From an uncultured Opitutia bacterium (GTDB lineage Bacteria; Verrucomicrobiota; Verrucomicrobiia; Opitutales; UBA953): a stretch of DNA of 50,846 nucleotides. The DNA lies in NCBI GenBank assembly GCA_903889525.1, contig CAISXT010000017.1, positions 1-50,846 of the forward strand, written 5' to 3'. Numbering within the stretch: the first letter of the stretch is position 1; each line of letters starts with the position of its first letter. The position numbers and the translations under genes are program-made. Shown in pieces: positions 1 through 10,210 of the stretch. Below the pieces are notes generated by a model. That model did no database searches, was not told where the DNA came from, and worked only from the letters and a program-made list of their open reading frames with translations.

Positions 1-349
1 GAGAAGGAGTCAGGGGTCAGATTCATGATGCCCATAATTAGCGTGCGCTTTCTCCAGTCGGGAAGGGGAGTGCCGTGTGGGCTACGCCAAGACATGGTTT
101 AGGGGGTTAAAGCACCCACCTAAGGGTGCAAGACCCAAGGGCCCCAACGGGGATAGAAGAGGGGCGAGGTGCCCAGTATTAGCCGATATGATGCAATAAT
201 ATATATGTAAGTTAATGATATTCATATATTTATGTAATTAATCCCAATCTGGCGGACTGAGGGATCCCCATCCGCACGAATTAGCCCAGCGGGGGGCTTG
301 CAAATTACAGGGTTTTTACGGATTTTCCGGCGTCCGAAACTCATCCTTT

Positions 350-1630
350 ATGTTTTCTCGCTTCTTCAGTCGGGTCGGTCTGCTGGCCGCCCCCTTCCTC
401 GCCCTAATTATGGCAGGATGTTCCAAGGCCGAAATGACCGTGCGCCAGTCCACCTTAGATCCCAAGGGGCCCGTGGCCAAGATGCAGTATGATGTTTTCA
501 TGGACACCGTTTGGCTGGTCGTCGTCCTCTTCATCCTCGTGGGCGGTCTGCTGGTTTATGCGGTCATCAAATTCCGGGCCCGTCCGGGCGATGAGGATGC
601 CCCGCGCATCGAAGAAGGTCACGGCAACCCGCTCGTCGAAATCGGTCTCATCACCGCCTCCATTGGTGCACTGGTGATCATCGCGATTCCGACGCTTAGT
701 GCAATCTGGTACACCGACGACGTCCCAGTCGAGTCCGTGCCGACGTCCAAACTCTCCGCTTGGTACCCCCGCCTCGAAGGTGCGAAGGAGAATTACGCCA
801 AGGTCGTCGAGGAGCAGGTTCTGGAAATCGACGTCATCGGCAAGCAGTGGTGGTTCCGCTTCGAGTATCCGCAGCTCGGACTCACGAACGACGCTAAGCG
901 TTCCGTGCCGAATGAGTTCGTTATCCCCAAGGGCAAGGCAGTCCGTATCAACCTCCGCTCCGAGGACGTCATCCACTCTTTCTGGATTCCGAAGCTCGCT
1001 GGCAAGGTCGACCTCATGCCTGGCCGTAAGAACCATATGTGGATTCAGGGCGATGAAGTCGGCCATTACTACGGCCAGTGCGCCGAGTTCTGCGGCGACT
1101 CCCATGCCTACATGCGCTTCCGTGTCGAAGTCGTTGAGCCCGCTGAGTTTGCCAAGTGGGTGCAGAAGCAGAAGACCGACGCCGGCGCGGTCGTCGCATC
1201 GCCCAAGGCCGAGAAGGGCAAGGCGCTCTTTGCCGCCAAGACTTGCTCGATGTGTCACAATATCAGCGGACACTACGGTGCGGGCGCGTTTGCTCCCGAC
1301 CTCACCCACGTCGCTTCGCGCAAGTCGCTCGCGGGCGCTTGGCTCGATAACCGTGACCCTAAGGCTCAGCTTGCCAAGGAGCAGCAGACCCAGAACACCG
1401 AATCATCCGTCGAAGTAGACAAGGAGGTGCTCAGGGCCAATCTCAAAAAGTGGATCGGCTCCTCGGGCGTCGCCACCGGCGCTGATGGCAAGCCGACCAA
1501 GGACGTCAAGCCCGGCAACCGGATGCACTTCTACAAGATGTTCAACGTCGCTGGTCTGACCGAGACCCAGCAGAAGTTCACCGCCGACGAGCTGGACTGC
1601 CTGGCCGAATACCTCCTCACGCTGAAGTAA
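350..1630 (+). CDS. coxB: Cytochrome c oxidase subunit II with fused C-terminal cytochrome c domain (caa3-type)
   Basis: Lipoprotein signal (LALIMAGCSK), CuA motif GQCAEFCGDSHAYM, CSMCH heme motif; first gene of a cox operon. Confidence 0.95.
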   Translation: MFSRFFSRVGLLAAPFLALIMAGCSKAEMTVRQSTLDPKGPVAKMQYDVFMDTVWLVVVLFILVGGLLVYAVIKFRARPGDEDAPRIEEGHGNPLVEIGLITASIGALVIIAIPTLSAIWYTDDVPVESVPTSKLSAWYPRLEGAKENYAKVVEEQVLEIDVIGKQWWFRFEYPQLGLTNDAKRSVPNEFVIPKGKAVRINLRSEDVIHSFWIPKLAGKVDLMPGRKNHMWIQGDEVGHYYGQCAEFCGDSHAYMRFRVEVVEPAEFAKWVQKQKTDAGAVVASPKAEKGKALFAAKTCSMCHNISGHYGAGAFAPDLTHVASRKSLAGAWLDNRDPKAQLAKEQQTQNTESSVEVDKEVLRANLKKWIGSSGVATGADGKPTKDVKPGNRMHFYKMFNVAGLTETQQKFTADELDCLAEYLLTLK

Positions 1631-1652
1631 ACCTTTCGAACCTTTCATTCCA

Positions 1653-3680
1653 ATGTCTCACGATTCCCACCATGCCCCCGTCGCCTGCAAGACGGAGTTG
1701 GCACCCGAGCGCAGCGACCTCGGCCTGATCCGCCCCGACCGCACCACCGGCTGGACCGATTGGCTGACCACCGTCGATCACAAGAAGATCGGTATCCTCT
1801 ACGGTGCTTTCGCCATGTTTTACTTCCTCGTCGGCGGCGTCGAAGCCCTCGCGATTCGTACCCAGCTGATCCGCCCGGAGAATGACTTCGTCACGGCGCG
1901 GATGTATAACCAGCTGTTCACGATGCACGGTACCACGATGATCTTCCTTGGGGTCATGCCGCTCTCGGCCGCGTTCTTCAACTTCCTCGTGCCGTTGCAA
2001 ATCGGGGCCCGCGACGTTGCGTTCCCGCGCTTGAACGCCTTTTCGCTCTGGACGTTCGTTTTTGGTGCTTTCGTGCTCAACGCCTCTTGGTTCTTCGAGT
2101 TCGCGCACCTCGCTGGCTGGTTGAACTCGTTCGATTGGCACAAGGCCTTGGTCTATACGGATTTCGCTCCCGCCAACGGTTGGTTCAGTTACGCACCGCT
2201 CTCTGGCACCTTCGGTCAGAACGGACAGGCACTCCGTTTCACCGGCGTCGGTACCGATTTCTGGATCATCGGCATTCAGGTGCTCGGCATCGCCTCCCTG
2301 GCGGCCTCCTTCAACTTCATCTGCACGATCATCAACATGCGCGCCAAGGGTATGACCATGATGCGCCTGCCCGTGTTCACCTGGATGACCCTCATCACGG
2401 CGATTCTCATCATCCTCGCCTTCCCGGCGATCACCGTCGCGCTGATCGAATTGATGTTCGACCGGGCTTTCGGTGCTAACTTCTTCAACCCCTCGGCTGG
2501 CGGCCAGCCGGTGCTCTGGCAGCACCTCTTCTGGATCTTTGGTCACCCGGAGGTTTACATCCTCGTGCTGCCCGCGATGGGCATTGTCTCGGAAATTCTC
2601 CCGACGTTCTCGGGCAAGGCGCTCTTCGGCTACCCGATCATCGTCTTCTCCGGCGCCGTCATCGGCTTCCTGGGCTTCGCCGTCTGGAGTCACCATATGT
2701 TCACGACCGGCCTCGGCCCGGTGCCGACCGCCGCCTTCGCCCTTCTGACCATGGCCATCGCCGTGCCGACGGGCGTGAAGATCTTCAACTGGCTCGGCAC
2801 CATCTGGGGCGGACGCGTCCGTTTCACGCCGCCGATGGTGCTCGCCCTCGGTTTTATCTGGATGTTCATGTGCGGCGGATTCTCCGGCGTGATGCACTCC
2901 GCGGCTCCCGCCGACTCCCAGCAGCAGGACAGTTACTTCGTCATCGCGCACTTCCACTACGTGCTCCTCGGCGGCGTGCTCCTCGGCCTGATGGCCGGTT
3001 TATATTTCTGGTTCCCGAAGATTTTCGGTCGCATGCCGAACGCCCCGGTGGCGTACATCGCTTCAGGGATGGTCATCCTAGGCTTTAATCTCGCCTTTGG
3101 CCCGATGCACTACCTCGGCCTCGCCGGTATGCCTCGCCGCACGCACACCTACCAGGCTGGTAACGGCTGGGAAAACTGGAACTTCATTGCCACGATCGGC
3201 GCGTACATTCTCGGTGCGGGGGTGTTCATCGCGTTCGTTAACCTCTTCTGGACGGCCTTTAAGGGTAAGAAGTGTGCGAGCGACCCGTGGGGTGGCCGCA
3301 CCCTCGAGTGGTCGCTGCCTTCGCCGGTGCCTGAGTATAACTTCGCGCAGGCTCCGATTGTGGCCACGCGCGATGCGTATTTCGAAGATCGGCACGGCGG
3401 CAAGCGCATCGCCTATGAGAACGACGGCGGCGAAGCCGGCGTTCACATGCCTAGCCAGTCTTGGATGCCTTTGGTGGCTTCCGCGGGCTTCCTTTTCGCT
3501 GGCTTCGGCATGCCGATGATGGCCATGGGCGTCCCCCATGCTGGCTGGATTGTCATCACGGGCCTCGGCGTCCTCATCCTCGGCATCTGGCTCTGGGCCG
3601 TCGAGGGACCTGGTGGCTACATGCTCAAGACGCCCGCCGCTGCTGGGTCGCCGGCTCCCGTCGAGACCGCCGCGCACTGA
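1653..3680 (+). CDS. coxA: Cytochrome c oxidase subunit I
   Basis: HPEVYILVLPAMGIVSEI, WSHHMFTTG, YFVIAHFHYVL motifs; multiple TM segments. Confidence 0.98.
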   Translation: MSHDSHHAPVACKTELAPERSDLGLIRPDRTTGWTDWLTTVDHKKIGILYGAFAMFYFLVGGVEALAIRTQLIRPENDFVTARMYNQLFTMHGTTMIFLGVMPLSAAFFNFLVPLQIGARDVAFPRLNAFSLWTFVFGAFVLNASWFFEFAHLAGWLNSFDWHKALVYTDFAPANGWFSYAPLSGTFGQNGQALRFTGVGTDFWIIGIQVLGIASLAASFNFICTIINMRAKGMTMMRLPVFTWMTLITAILIILAFPAITVALIELMFDRAFGANFFNPSAGGQPVLWQHLFWIFGHPEVYILVLPAMGIVSEILPTFSGKALFGYPIIVFSGAVIGFLGFAVWSHHMFTTGLGPVPTAAFALLTMAIAVPTGVKIFNWLGTIWGGRVRFTPPMVLALGFIWMFMCGGFSGVMHSAAPADSQQQDSYFVIAHFHYVLLGGVLLGLMAGLYFWFPKIFGRMPNAPVAYIASGMVILGFNLAFGPMHYLGLAGMPRRTHTYQAGNGWENWNFIATIGAYILGAGVFIAFVNLFWTAFKGKKCASDPWGGRTLEWSLPSPVPEYNFAQAPIVATRDAYFEDRHGGKRIAYENDGGEAGVHMPSQSWMPLVASAGFLFAGFGMPMMAMGVPHAGWIVITGLGVLILGIWLWAVEGPGGYMLKTPAAAGSPAPVETAAH

Positions 3681-3716
3681 GCCCACCTTCCTTAAAACCT
3701 CTCCACTCTGACCTCC

Positions 3717-4385
3717 ATGTCTGAAACTGCCGACGCGCATGATGCGCCCACCTCCACCGGGATCGACCACAAGAAGCTCATCATGTGGCTCTTCCTGGCT
3801 TCGGACTGTATGTTCTTCGGGACGCTGATCTCGACGCACCTACTGTACCGGAAGCTGTACCCCTCGGGCTTCACCGACGCCGAAGGCCACCAGCGTTTCA
3901 TCCAGAACCTGTTCAATATCGAGCTGACGTCGTTCTCGACGTTCATCCTGCTGATGTCCTCGTTCCTGATGGCGCTTGCGGTCTCCGCGATGCACAAGGG
4001 TGAAATCAAGTCGTTCCGCCGTAACGTCCTCGGCGTGATCTTCTTCGGCCTGATCTTCCTGGGCTGTCAGGTCTTCGAGTTCACGCACTTCTATCACCAA
4101 GGCTTGACGATTCAGAACAGCGTGCTCGGCTCGACGTTCTACGTCCTCACCGGCACGCACGGCACCCACGTCGCCATCGGCGTGCTCTGGCTCATCCTGA
4201 TGTACTTCTACAGCTTCACCGGCAAGCTGCGTGGCCACATGGGCGCCCTCGACGTCGAAGTTGCGGGCCTCTACTGGCACTTCGTCGACATCGTCTGGAT
4301 CATCATCTTCACCGCAGTCTATCTCGTCGAATACCTCGGGCCGAACGGCATCTGGGGGACGGGTCTCCCTGCCGCCATCAAGTAA
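3717..4385 (+). CDS. coxC: Cytochrome c oxidase subunit III
   Basis: HLLYRKLYPSGFTDAEGHQRF, GTHGTHVAIGVLW, GLYWHFVDIVWIIIF motifs; operon position. Confidence 0.95.
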   Translation: MSETADAHDAPTSTGIDHKKLIMWLFLASDCMFFGTLISTHLLYRKLYPSGFTDAEGHQRFIQNLFNIELTSFSTFILLMSSFLMALAVSAMHKGEIKSFRRNVLGVIFFGLIFLGCQVFEFTHFYHQGLTIQNSVLGSTFYVLTGTHGTHVAIGVLWLILMYFYSFTGKLRGHMGALDVEVAGLYWHFVDIVWIIIFTAVYLVEYLGPNGIWGTGLPAAIK

Positions 4386-4400
4386 TTTTCATTTACGCTC

Positions 4401-4742
4401 ATGTCTTCCTCTTCCGAAGCCGCCCCCAGCCAGGAATTCCTCATCGAGGAAACCCGTCGCTACCACCACTTCATCACGTTGGCCCTTTGGCTGGCCGTGG
4501 TCACTGGTGCGGAGATTGTCCTCATCTTCCTGCCCATCCCGATGGCGGCGGTGCTCACCGTCCTCAGCCTGATGTCCGCCGGCAAGTTCTTTGCGGTCAT
4601 CCTCTGGTTCATGCACCTGATCTACGACAAGCGGCTGCTTTTATGGATCTTCGTCGCGGCCCTCGCGCTGACTTTCGCTACCTTCTCGGCGTTGCTGGCA
4701 CTCTTCTCGGTCGACTTGCTGGACCCAAAGTGGATCTCCTGA
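4401..4742 (+). CDS. coxD: Cytochrome c oxidase subunit IV (prokaryotic type)
   Basis: Small three-TM protein directly after coxC, with WFMHLIYDKR motif. Confidence 0.8.
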   Translation: MSSSSEAAPSQEFLIEETRRYHHFITLALWLAVVTGAEIVLIFLPIPMAAVLTVLSLMSAGKFFAVILWFMHLIYDKRLLLWIFVAALALTFATFSALLALFSVDLLDPKWIS

Positions 4743-4764
4743 GCGCACCAACTACTTGACGACC

Positions 4765-4789
4765 AAGGCTCCGTGAGGGGCCTTTTTTG
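4765..4789 (+). terminator. Rho-independent terminator of the cox operon
   Basis: AAGGCTCC-GTGA-GGGGCCTT stem-loop followed by TTTT. Confidence 0.75.
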
Positions 4790-4832
4790 TGCCCGCACTT
4801 GCGAAGGGGCGCGGTTGGATTAATAAGAAGGG

Positions 4833-5615
4833 ATGCTGCGCATCCCGCTCCATTGGCACACCGAGCCGCTTCTGCTGCTCCTGGTCGTGGGCGCATCTTG
4901 GGCGCACGCCTTGGCGTGCGGGCCGTATCGGTCGGCTTGGGCAGTGGCGGGCACACCTTATCCCGTCGCCCACACGATTCGTTTTCACCTCGGCGTCTTG
5001 GTGGGTTATCTCGCCGTGGGTTCGCCGCTCGATCAGCTGGGCGAGCAGTTTCTTTTCTCGGCCCACATGCTTCAGCACATGCTGTTGATCTACGTGGCGG
5101 CGCCCCTCTTGGTCACGGGCATCCCGCCGGACATCATTGACCGATTGCTCGCCTCGCGGCCCACGTTGACGAAAGTGTTGCGCGCCCTCACGCACCCGCT
5201 GGGCGGCGGCGTCCTCTTCACTTTATTTTTCTCCTTCTGGCACTTTCCGGAGCTCTATGAAGCCGCCCTCCGCAGTCGCCCGCTACATGTCATTGAGCAC
5301 TGGTCCATGTTCTTGCCCGCGGTTTTGATGGTCTGGCCACTATTCTCCCGTTCAACCATGCTCCCGGGCATCGGCTTCGGGGCCGCGATGTTCTACTCCT
5401 TCGCCCTGATGATCGCCGATTTGCCCCTTTGGGCTGCGCTCATCTTCGGCGAGCATCCCATTTACGATTCTTACCGGCTCGCCCCGCGCGTCAGTAGCCT
5501 GAGCGCTTCGGCCGATATGATTCTGGGCGCAGTGGTGATGAAGGGCTTCAACGAAATCTTCGCGTTGATTTGCATGGGCTACGCCTTCTTCGCCTGGTAC
5601 CGTCGCGATCGCTGA
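4833..5615 (+). CDS. ctaG: Cytochrome c oxidase assembly factor CtaG (caa3_CtaG family)
   Basis: HMLQHMLLIYVAAPLLVTG and HWSMFLPAVLMVWP motifs, multi-TM, next to cox genes. Confidence 0.85.
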   Translation: MLRIPLHWHTEPLLLLLVVGASWAHALACGPYRSAWAVAGTPYPVAHTIRFHLGVLVGYLAVGSPLDQLGEQFLFSAHMLQHMLLIYVAAPLLVTGIPPDIIDRLLASRPTLTKVLRALTHPLGGGVLFTLFFSFWHFPELYEAALRSRPLHVIEHWSMFLPAVLMVWPLFSRSTMLPGIGFGAAMFYSFALMIADLPLWAALIFGEHPIYDSYRLAPRVSSLSASADMILGAVVMKGFNEIFALICMGYAFFAWYRRDR

Positions 5616-5620
5616 GCGAC

Positions 5621-6778
5621 TCAGTGGCGCGAGGCACGCTTGAGCAACCAGAGTGCGACGGACACGACAAGAAGGTTCGGCCCCCAGACAAGTAGGTCTG
5701 GGTGCAACGCTGGATTCTTCACAAACGTCGCCGCCGAGGTGAGCATGTAATAGGAGAGCGCTACGCCGAGCGCGATTGAGGCGTTGACGAAGGTTTCTGA
5801 TCGGCCGACGCGGACGGCGAGAGGAACTGCGAGTAGGGCGAGGGAGAAGACGGAAAACGCTCCGGCGAGGTGGGCCATGAACTGCGTACGTGCCATCATC
5901 TTCTTGAGTTCGATTTCCGCGGGGGTGGAGCTCGCGGTCACCTGCCATCCTTTATCCATGGCATCAAGCAGCTCCGAGGTAGTCAGCCAGCGCAGTTTTC
6001 GTTCGAAGTTGGAGCCATCCTTGAAAATACCTGATGCGGGGAATTCAACCACCGTGGTGCTGGCGGTGAAACCAGAGGCCGGATGCAGAAAGCTGGTATC
6101 CCCGGCTTGCTGGGATTCCGACCGCACATCCTTTAGTGTGATACGGAGCACGCCTTCGCCGGATTTATTTTCAACCCTACTGAGCCGGGCTGAATCTGCG
6201 TGCAGGATTTGCTCAAGGTGGCCTTGCGGGTCGATGCGCCAAAGCCAGAAGTCGCGGAGGACTTCGCCCTCCCGGTCCGCGGCCCGAATCACCATGCCTG
6301 GAAACTGGCGATTCAACTTCCCCAGGGTGATGACCGAGGCGGGATTATCCTTGGCGGAGCCAACTAAGAGCTGCCGGTATTCGGTGTTGGAGAACGGCGC
6401 GACCTCAAGATTGAGCCAAGCAGAAAGTAGGGCGAGGGTGCCGGCGAGCCATAGGGTGGGGCGGGCGATGCGACTTAAACTCAGGCCGCTGGCCTTCATC
6501 GCGGTTAACTCATGCTGCGAACTCAGCCGTCCGAAGGTGATCAGCACGCCGGTGAGTAAGCCCAAGGGAAGGGCATAGGGGAGCACGCCAGGGAATAGCA
6601 GCACGACCAACTCCAGGCCCTCCCACCCGCTCACGCGACTGGAGGCGATGGCCCCAGCGACCTGCCCGAGGATATTACTCGCCACCATCACAAAGATGAA
6701 TGCCCCCGTCGCCGCACTACTGGCGATGGCGGTTTCTTTGAGGACGTGGCGGTCGAGGATGCGCACGCCATCATCCAA
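5621..6778 (-). CDS. LptF/LptG (YjgP/YjgQ) family permease
   Basis: DRHVLKE...LPYALPLGLLTGVLITFGRLSSQHELTAMKASGLSLSRI is typical of this family. Confidence 0.9.
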   Translation of the reverse strand: MDDGVRILDRHVLKETAIASSAATGAFIFVMVASNILGQVAGAIASSRVSGWEGLELVVLLFPGVLPYALPLGLLTGVLITFGRLSSQHELTAMKASGLSLSRIARPTLWLAGTLALLSAWLNLEVAPFSNTEYRQLLVGSAKDNPASVITLGKLNRQFPGMVIRAADREGEVLRDFWLWRIDPQGHLEQILHADSARLSRVENKSGEGVLRITLKDVRSESQQAGDTSFLHPASGFTASTTVVEFPASGIFKDGSNFERKLRWLTTSELLDAMDKGWQVTASSTPAEIELKKMMARTQFMAHLAGAFSVFSLALLAVPLAVRVGRSETFVNASIALGVALSYYMLTSAATFVKNPALHPDLLVWGPNLLVVSVALWLLKRASRH

Positions 6779-6811
6779 GCAAAACCGCCCGTCCGCTCCA
6801 AGGCGAAAGGG

Positions 6812-7573
6812 TTAGGGCGCGGCTTTCTGGTCTAAATCGGCGGGGAGGCTCTGCCCCCACACGGACTCAATCTCGCCGGCCCGGAGCCAGCCGGTCTTAC
6901 CGTCGGCCGTGGTGACCCGGATGTATCCGTTAAAGGCTCGGCCGGTCCGCACGACATCACCTTCGGACACGGCTTGCGTAGGCTCCGCCAGCAGCGTGGG
7001 CGTGAGGCGCAGGGAAATCTCGGTCTTACGAACCACGGCGCGATGGGCGCTCGAACGCGCTCCCCAGAGTCCGGGGATACACAGAGCTAGCAACGTGAGG
7101 GCGGCGACGCGGACACGCTGATTCCATTCGCCAGCGGGTTGCCGGCGGATGCGCGGGAGGAGAATCGCCAGTAAGGCCGCCCAGAAGGACCCGGCTGCCA
7201 GAATGAGCCAGAGGTCGGCATTCAGTACGGAGGCGTAGTTCTCCGAACTCGTGCTTCCTGGTCGCTCCACGCCGCCGGCATTCTGGCCATGGCGGATGCC
7301 GGCTAGGGCCACGACGTTATGTGGGTCTAACAATAAAGCGCGCTCCCAGCATACCACGGCCCGGCCCTTCCGCCCGAGTCTCCATTCGGCATTACCGAGT
7401 GCGGCGAGCAGGCCGGGGCTGACACCATCGCGCCGGGCCTCATCCTGCCAGGCCTCGACGGCGCCGGCGAAATTACCCTTGGCGTAGGCTTGTTCGCCCG
7501 CTGACGGCGCCGGTAGGTCGCCCGCGAATAGCGAGGTCACCATCATCGCGAGGCTTAGGGCGAGGAGTCTCAT
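6812..7573 (-). CDS. TPR/SH3-domain protein, BatE-like
   Basis: Signal peptide, TPR-like region, two TM segments, SH3-like C-terminus; downstream of batD. Confidence 0.7.
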   Translation of the reverse strand: MRLLALSLAMMVTSLFAGDLPAPSAGEQAYAKGNFAGAVEAWQDEARRDGVSPGLLAALGNAEWRLGRKGRAVVCWERALLLDPHNVVALAGIRHGQNAGGVERPGSTSSENYASVLNADLWLILAAGSFWAALLAILLPRIRRQPAGEWNQRVRVAALTLLALCIPGLWGARSSAHRAVVRKTEISLRLTPTLLAEPTQAVSEGDVVRTGRAFNGYIRVTTADGKTGWLRAGEIESVWGQSLPADLDQKAAP

Positions 7574-9243
7574 AGGAGGTCTCTCAGCAGAGCGAGGAGC
7601 GTCAGGGTTTCACCCTGATCGGCGGACGGGGAGGATGAATTCGCCCCGAACTTTTCGGCGCCGGCAGCATGAAAGAGGGCATCAAGCGTCGTCCGGGTTG
7701 CTTCAGGGAGCACCCGCAGGATATCTGTCTGAGTCATTGCCGCCGGCGCCGCGCCGAGGATTGCTCCACAGCCAGCCTGCAGTCCGCTGACGGAAATTCG
7801 CGCAAAAGCATTTGAGTCACCGGCCACGGTGCGGGCGACCCGGAGGGCTCGCTGGACGGCCCGCTTCGCCCGCCAGTGAATCACAATTTCGGGGTGGGTG
7901 GCCAGATAGCCCACGCCAATCACCATCGCGGTGGCGAGGATGATGAGGAAGAGGGCCACGCCGTTGCTTGACCAGAAAAGGGTCGAGGCTGCCAGTGGCT
8001 GGACTGTCCCGTTGCGGTGGAAGGAGAACCCGTCACGAGGGTTGGGTTCGGCGAGGCCGGACATTTTGAGTTTGGGCGTGGTTCCGGCAGGGGCGGAGGG
8101 ATCACTGGTGACCAGATCCACCTTGGCTGGAGCATTCCCCGTGACATTTACTTCCACGGAGGCGAACTCAAGTCGGCTGAACTGTTTGGTTTCAGGGTCA
8201 AAGGTCGAGAAGCGGATCTCGGGGGTCTTTCGTTTGCCCGGAAGTCGCGGCACCAAGGTGTAGACGAAGAAGCGCTGCTCTTCCGCATGGCGGCGGCGTT
8301 CGGTGGCCGGAAGCACGTCCCATGCTTCGCTGCTGGGAAGCTCGGGCGGGACGATCCGGTCAAGGTTGCCGCTGCCCGTGAGCACGGCGCGCAGCCGGAT
8401 GGGCTCGCCGACCTCCGGCTTTTCATTGGAGACCTGCTGGGGTTCAGCATTAAATTTACCGATGGCCCCAGCCCAATCGGCCGGCCGGCCTTTCTCAGGG
8501 ACATGCTCCACTGTAATGCTGCGGCGGAAGGTGAAAGGGCGGTCGCGGCCCGGGTTGCTGAAAACCGAAGTATTACCGGCCTGGATCAGCATGATGCCAT
8601 TGATGACGACAACGTTCTGCCCTTCCCGGATGGGCGTCAGGTCGAAACTCGTCTGTAGCCCTTGGCCCATTTCGGTGGGGAGTGGGGAGCGGTCGGAGAC
8701 GATTCCAAAGGTGAAACCTTCGGCCACGGATTCGAGCCCGAATGAAGCAACGACGGACTCTTGCTCGCCGCCGCGCAAGTTGATGGCGCCGCGGATAAGC
8801 TCGCCGACGTAGAAAGTGCGGTCCGGAATCGAGAGTTCAGCCCGGGCTTGGTTGGTGCGCACGAAGGCGACCGTCTTGCTCACGATAAGTTTGATCGCGG
8901 GGACGCTGATCATTTTGCGCGGGAAGCGAAGGTTGAAGCCGGGGATGATATATTCGCCCTCCTGCTCGGGGGCGACGCCGGAGAAGTTGAGCGTAGCCTC
9001 GGTCGCGTCGGGGCGGATGATCTGGCCGGACAGGCGCAGGGCCATGCCGCTCGGCGGCCGGATTTCTTTGCCCACATTCTGGGCGCCGCTCAGGGTGACA
9101 TCGGATTCGACTTGGATCTGTAGGCGGAAGGGTTGCCCCGGGGCCGTAATTCGCGGGGTGATTTCCCAGTTGACGCGGTCTTCCGCTCGCGTCGTCAGCG
9201 CGAGCAGCAGGCAGCCCGCCCAAATGGAGTAGAATCGGAGCAT
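7570..9243 (-). CDS. BatD-like oxygen-tolerance protein
   Basis: Start revised to MLRFYSIWAGCLLL (track ORF extends to 9336); repeated beta-rich domains and C-terminal TM; Bat operon context. Confidence 0.8.
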   Translation of the reverse strand: MLRFYSIWAGCLLLALTTRAEDRVNWEITPRITAPGQPFRLQIQVESDVTLSGAQNVGKEIRPPSGMALRLSGQIIRPDATEATLNFSGVAPEQEGEYIIPGFNLRFPRKMISVPAIKLIVSKTVAFVRTNQARAELSIPDRTFYVGELIRGAINLRGGEQESVVASFGLESVAEGFTFGIVSDRSPLPTEMGQGLQTSFDLTPIREGQNVVVINGIMLIQAGNTSVFSNPGRDRPFTFRRSITVEHVPEKGRPADWAGAIGKFNAEPQQVSNEKPEVGEPIRLRAVLTGSGNLDRIVPPELPSSEAWDVLPATERRRHAEEQRFFVYTLVPRLPGKRKTPEIRFSTFDPETKQFSRLEFASVEVNVTGNAPAKVDLVTSDPSAPAGTTPKLKMSGLAEPNPRDGFSFHRNGTVQPLAASTLFWSSNGVALFLIILATAMVIGVGYLATHPEIVIHWRAKRAVQRALRVARTVAGDSNAFARISVSGLQAGCGAILGAAPAAMTQTDILRVLPEATRTTLDALFHAAGAEKFGANSSSPSADQGETLTLLALLRDLL

Positions 9244-9244
9244 C

Positions 9245-10210
9245 TCAGTAGTCCTTGCCTTTCTTGTCGGCGGGCTTGCCTGGGGCGGCGCCATTCGCGC
9301 CTTTCTGGCCGGCCGGCATTTTGCGGCCGAATTCATTCTTGAGGCCTTCCAGTGAGCCGCGAGCTTCCTGTTCGGTCATCTTCTTTTCTTCGCCCTCCTT
9401 GGATTTTTTCTGTCCGCCGCCGGACTTGGGTTTCTTGCGGTCCTCCGGCATGAGGTCGTCATCATCTTCGTCATCGCCTTGGGCGGACTGCGGGAGCTTG
9501 TCGTCCGGGATACGCTTCATGAGTTCGCGGATAACATCGCGGAGTTCTTCCTGCTTCTTGCGCTGCGCTTCGATGGTTTCCTCCAGGGCGGTGGTTTCGC
9601 GTTTGAGGGCGCGGAGGAGTTCCTCGATGGCCTCCGCATTACTGCGGGCCTGCGCATCGGTCTGATCAAGTTCGTGTGCTCCGCGGAAATCGTTAACCGA
9701 ACGCGTCCAGACAGCGACCACCCCATTGCGCTTCACCACCATCGCCTCTTCTTTTGGGATGAGTTTCTTGATAGTGCGATAGGTCTCAATGCCTCCGCCC
9801 AGCGCAGAGGTAGCCGGGACGTAGTCGGGCTCGCGCTTCTCCGCCTTGGCTTTGTCGAGCAGTTCGATCTGGTCTTTCATGTCCGAGATGTCGGCGTCGG
9901 CTGCCTCGAGGTAGGAGCGCGCGATGGTGAGTTCCGTGATATCACCGGCCACCTTGCCGCCGAACGTCGCGCTACCTTTGCGGAAACGAACGTGGCCGAG
10001 GTTATGCAACGCACCAGGGCGAAGCGGGTCGACGTCCTTCGCTAGCGAGGCGCGCAGGGCTTCTTCCGCTCCGGCGACGTCGCCGGCGGCAAGCAGCTTG
10101 GTGCCAAGATTATGTAATTCCCGGGCGTCCATCTTGGCCAAGTCGGGGGCGTTCTTATTTTGCGCGAAGACCGCGGCCGTAAGGAAGATGATGGCGAGCA
10201 AGTTTCTCAT
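9245..10210 (-). CDS. TPR-containing BatC-like protein
   Basis: Start revised to MRNLLAIIFLTAAVFA; TPR-like LHNLGTKLLAAGDVAGAEEALRASL; acidic/basic low-complexity C-terminus. Confidence 0.75.
   Translation of the reverse strand: MRNLLAIIFLTAAVFAQNKNAPDLAKMDARELHNLGTKLLAAGDVAGAEEALRASLAKDVDPLRPGALHNLGHVRFRKGSATFGGKVAGDITELTIARSYLEAADADISDMKDQIELLDKAKAEKREPDYVPATSALGGGIETYRTIKKLIPKEEAMVVKRNGVVAVWTRSVNDFRGAHELDQTDAQARSNAEAIEELLRALKRETTALEETIEAQRKKQEELRDVIRELMKRIPDDKLPQSAQGDDEDDDDLMPEDRKKPKSGGGQKKSKEGEEKKMTEQEARGSLEGLKNEFGRKMPAGQKGANGAAPGKPADKKGKDY

Noticed and set aside
455-1309. 284-codon minus-strand ORF
   Set aside because: Antisense to coxB, with no independent coding evidence.
1617-2957. 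446-codon minus-strand ORF
   Set aside because: Antisense to coxA; charged low-complexity translation typical of a shadow frame.
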